A DNA stretch of 23,402 bases from Strigomonas culicis (taxonomy: Eukaryota > Euglenozoa > Kinetoplastea > Trypanosomatida > Trypanosomatidae), in contig AUXH01000287.1 of NCBI GenBank assembly GCA_000482145.1, positions 1 to 23,402 of the forward strand. The letters are read 5' to 3'. Positions 20,286-23,402 of this stretch are shown one piece after another. How positions within the stretch are numbered: the stretch's first letter is position 1; each line of letters opens with the position of its first letter. Below the pieces are notes generated by a model, which saw only the letters and a program-made list of their open reading frames with translations, made no database searches and was not told where the DNA came from. A program made the position numbers and the translations under genes.

Positions 20286-22790
20286 TACATCATTCTTGTT
20301 TTCGTTATTGGGATAATCATCCTCGTACTCTTCCTCGTACTCTTCCTCGTACCCCTCCTCGTACTCTTCTTCCGATGACAGGTCCGCATAGACCACCTCG
20401 AATTGGAGGCCGCTGCGGTGTGCGGCCCACGCCGCCGCGCACGGGGCCAGCAGGAGCGTGCACAGTGCCGGCAGCCCCCGCAGCACGTCGAACCCGCGGG
20501 GCGGCGCCGCGCTGTCACACCGCAGGTCGAGCCGCCGCAACCGCTGGCAGTGCTGCAGCGGCGTCAGGTCCGTGGTGCGCACCTCCGGCAGCTCCAGCTC
20601 CTCCAGCGCGCCGCCGACGCCGTCCAGCGACAGGAGAGGGCAGCGGCGACAGAAGAGCTGACGCAGCCGCGCGCAGCGCCGCAGCGGCAGGAGGCTCCGC
20701 ACGGGGGTATCCTCCAGGTTCAGCACCTCCAGCGCGGGCAGCGGCCCGGCCCCCCGCAGGTCGCACAGCCGCGGGCACACGCTGACGAAGAGCCGGGCCA
20801 GCCGCGGCGACGGGCGCAGCGGGCCCAGGTCCGCGACCGCGGTCTCGTTCAGGTTCAGCAGCTCCAGGCGCGGGAAGCCACCGCAGTCGGGGGGGAGGCG
20901 GCGCAGGCGCTGGCAGCCCCACAGCGTCAGCTCACGCAGCGCCGGTGCCGCCGCCCGCAGCGCGTCCACCGACGTCAGCGCCGTCGCGTGCATCAGCTCC
21001 ACCACCTCGAGCGCGGCGCAGCGCTCCAGCCCGGCGAGGGAGGGTAGCCGTGCGCAGCCGTTCAGCACGAGCTGCGTGAGGGCGGCGCAGTGCTCCAGCG
21101 GAGCGAGGCTGGACACGGCGGTGTCGCTCGCGTCGAGGCATGTCAGCCCCGATGACGTCTCCAGCCCCGCGAGCGCATCCAGGTCGTGGCAGCCGTTGAC
21201 GCGCAGCTCCCGCAGCTGCCGCGGCCGCCCGCCGCCGCCAAGGAGGGGCCGCAGATCGCGCACGTCCGTGTCGCTCACCCGCAACACCTCCAGTCGCACC
21301 AGCGCCTCGACGCCCTCGAGCGACACGAGCCGTCGGCTGTAACTGAGGTCGAGCACGCGCAGATGGGTGCACGGGGCGAGCGCGCGGAGGTCCGTCAGCG
21401 GCGAGGCGGCGAGCGTCAGCTCCCGCAGCGTCGAGCCGACCGCCCGCAGCAGCGCGGCGGTCGGCTCGCGGAGCAGCGGGCACGAGCCGAGTGCGAGCAT
21501 CTGCAGACGGGGGCAGCGGGCGAGGGGCTGCGGGTCCTGTACGCGCGTGCCGCTCAGGCCGACCTCACGCAGGTACAGGGCCCCCTCGAGCCCGCGCAGC
21601 TGGTGCAGCGCGCGGCACCCACACAGCTGCAGCACCTCGAGCGCCTGCGCGGCAGCCGCGCACAGCGGCCGCAGATCGGTCACCAGCGTCATGCTCAGAT
21701 TGACGACGCGCAGCCCCCGCAGCGCCTGGAGGCCGTCCAGCACGCGCAGGAAGGGGCTGTGCGGCAGCGCGAGGTACTGGAGCCGCGGGCAGCTCTCCAG
21801 CGGCGCCGTCGTCCGAATCGCGGAGCCGGACAGAAAGAGCGACTCCAGCTGCGACAGCCACCGCAGGGACTCGAGCGTCGCGACGCTGCTGCACTGGCCG
21901 AGGCTGAGGTGCCGCAGCTGCTGCAGGGGCTCCAGAAGACGGAGGTCTGCGAGAGCGACGTCGCTGTCCGTGGAAGACCGTGCCGCCGCGGCGACTTCGC
22001 CGGCCGCGTCGACGACGTGCAGCTCCTCCAACACTTCCGGCAGCGGCGTGCCGTTCGCCGTCAGCGGGACGGTCGTCAGCAGCTGGTGCAGCACGCGGTG
22101 CACACCCTCACGGCTGAGCGTCTCCATCCCGGAGAGCCACAGATCGCGCACCCCCACGATCTGCAGCCACCACACGGACAGCTCGACCGCGCGCACGTCG
22201 CGGACGTCCAACTCGCACGCGGCGTACGGTCGCCGCCCCCGCTGCTCCTGCCGCGGGTCCGCCAGGCCTGCCGCGCGCGCCCGCCGCTCCACCACTTGCG
22301 CACTCGAAAAATGGACCACACGGACAGGTCTATCCGGCGGCCTACCGATGCCGTTTTTGTAGTAAAAGACAGTCATGTCCTTGTTGAACAAAGACGGCTG
22401 CGGCGGCTGCGACGGCGGTGGCGGTCGCCGTTCCTGCACCTGCTGCTCTGTTATCGCACGGACGTTGGGGTCGGCCGCGCTGAATGCGAGCGGGGGCCTG
22501 CCGGTATATGTCAGAACCAACTCCATCGCATAGGTGGTCACCGGCGTCCACTTGTTAAAGTCTTCGTCCACCTCCCGCGGCGCGGGCGACGGACACACGT
22601 ACGGAGAGGAACATGTGTGGCCCCAGCTCGCATGCTGACCGTCCCAGTGGCTACTGTTTTGGGCCACGGTCGTTTCTCCTGTCCCTGTCTTTCGGACATG
22701 GTTGGGTTTCTGGTGGTCTGAAAAAGGGCAGGCTGGTTCCCTGGACAAGGGGCACAGAGAGACATGCTGAGAGGTGGACGAAGGGTACAT
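20217..22790 (-). CDS. Leucine-rich-repeat protein with acidic Tyr-rich tail and poly-Gln
   Basis: 857 residues, ATG to TAA. Residues 1-290 are not LRR: a polar Cys/Ser/Pro-rich start without a signal peptide, then a folded-looking part at about 80-290 (FNKDMTVFYYKNGIG; DVRAVELSVWWLQIVGVRDL). Residues 292-795 form an LRR solenoid. Consensus-like units begin near 292, 337, 384, 429, 477, 526, 571, 618, 664, 709 and 751. Each has about 46 residues and holds two LRRs, one with LxxLxLxxCxxL and one with LxLSxTxVxDLxPL. The tail has Glu/Tyr repeats at 806-826, then Asn-rich sequence and ten Gln. Such solenoids bind proteins; the partner is unknown. Cytosolic location is likely, since there is no signal peptide or membrane segment. 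Cys-containing LRR proteins are common in trypanosomatids, often annotated only as LRR proteins. The GC-rich frame is open throughout. Confidence 0.88.
20256..20285 (-). repeat. CAG/CAA run coding Gln10 at the LRR protein C-terminus
   Basis: Nine CAG codons and one CAA code for ten Gln close to the C-terminus, after the Glu/Tyr tail. Confidence 0.9.
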
Positions 22791-23159
22791 CGTTCAATGT
22801 ATATTAAATAAAGAATATGAAAGTGAGTGAATAGAAGGACGGAAGGTATATAGATACGTTTTTATTTTATCTGTAAAAGGTGTACAAAGTACAGAATAGG
22901 AGAGCGAAAGAAAAAATGTATTTTGGTAAAAGAAGCAAGGACTACCCCGAAAAAGAAAAAAGTAAAAAAAAAAGAATGAAGAGAAATAAAGAGAGCACAA
23001 AGGGCATTATATTATGGTCAGATAAGAACCCCAAAACACAATACGAGACAGCATACCTCCTCTTTTTTTTTTGTAACAACAACAACAACAACAAAAGAAC
23101 AATACATATAGAATTGACAGCATTTCATTATGGCAGGGACGTTAAACACCCATACACAC
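22791..23159 (-). other. Spacer between the partial right-edge gene and the LRR gene
   Basis: AT-rich with A runs and a CAA array near 23075-23092. It holds the 3' UTR of the right-edge gene and the acceptor and leader of the LRR gene. No gene is seen. Confidence 0.7.
22873..22940 (-). promoter_or_regulatory. Candidate trans-splice acceptor of the LRR gene
   Basis: The coding strand reads a pyrimidine-rich stretch (TTTTTTCTTTCGCTCTCC) followed by CACCTTTTACAG ending at 22873, with no AG between. The predicted 5' UTR is about 82 nt. Confidence 0.6.
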
Positions 23160-23402
23160 CTAAACAACATCATCCAACGTCTTCCTACATCCCATGTTTG
23201 CCGGCGTCTCGGGCCCTGCGCCCCACGCGGGCGGTGGCAGATACGACCACTCGACTTCCGGGAACGGGATGAGCGCACTGGTCGCCACGTCGTCCGTCAC
23301 ATCCTCCCCCCGCGACGTCGCCGCCCTCGCCCGCGCGCGCCACGCCATCGCCTTGCGCCCCGCGCTGGAGAGCGACGGGGGCCGCCGCGGCCGCCCTCTG
23401 CG
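23160..23402 (-). CDS. C-terminal end of an unknown protein, cut by the window edge
   Basis: The frame is open from the right edge through 80 codons to a TAG stop at 23160-23162. The reading includes an internal Met at 23348 that need not be the start. Base composition jumps from AT-rich to GC-rich right at this frame, as for the other genes here, which is the main support for coding. The visible part is Arg/Ala-rich, then has VEWSYLPPPAWGAG. No family can be recognised from it. Confidence 0.6.
   Translation of the reverse strand, partial: RRGRPRRPPSLSSAGRKAMAWRARARAATSRGEDVTDDVATSALIPFPEVEWSYLPPPAWGAGPETPANMGCRKTLDDVV

Noticed and set aside
21186..22721. 511-codon open frame on the plus strand opposite the LRR gene
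   Set aside because: It is the antisense shadow of a GC-rich gene. Its translation is Arg/Gln/Ala/His-rich with no domain, while the minus frame gives regular LRRs.

Overview
The window looks like nuclear DNA of a kinetoplastid, most likely a trypanosomatid. Seven complete intronless genes and one cut gene all lie on the minus strand. They are separated by AT-rich, low-complexity spacers of roughly 370 to 1700 bases. Each gene is preceded on the coding strand by a pyrimidine-rich tract, a stretch free of AG and then an AG. That is the layout of spliced-leader trans-splicing within one polycistronic transcription unit. The genes are GC-rich but interrupted by AAT (Asn) and CAA/CAG (Gln) runs. 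I cannot name the species.

Layout in transcription order (right to left): (1) the C-terminal end of an unknown protein, running off the right edge (23160-23402). (2) An 857-residue leucine-rich-repeat protein built from about 11 tandem units of ~46 residues, with a Glu/Tyr tail and poly-Gln (20217-22790). (3) A 196-residue protein with four predicted membrane segments (17912-18502). (4) An unrecognised protein of about 1886 residues with long disordered stretches (11605-17265). (5) A NOT2-type subunit of the CCR4-NOT complex with a long Q/N-rich N-terminus (8567-10678). (6) A divergent GST-fold protein resembling the eEF1B-gamma / synthetase-complex type rather than a GST enzyme (6404-7777). 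(7) A 263-residue predicted membrane protein of unknown role (4868-5659). (8) A Pumilio-family (PUF) RNA-binding protein with eight recognisable repeats (999-4205).

Two genes, PUF and NOT2, belong to post-transcriptional mRNA control, the main regulatory level in trypanosomatids. PUF proteins in other eukaryotes recruit CCR4-NOT, so the pairing is suggestive, but neighbours in these transcription units usually share no function. Both proteins carry long Q/N-rich regions.

The points most worth a second look are: the PUF recognition code, which reads as near-canonical with substitutions in repeats 3, 4 and 6; loss of the usual GST catalytic and glutathione-binding residues in the GST-like protein; an exact 40-bp direct repeat containing the pyrimidine tracts of two adjacent genes; the two-repeat periodicity of the LRR protein; possible split PH-like folds in the giant protein; and a GC-richer spacer with a 9-bp perfect hairpin at 18921-18951. 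I found no tRNA, rRNA, CRISPR array or transposon. I found no clearly novel multi-gene system.
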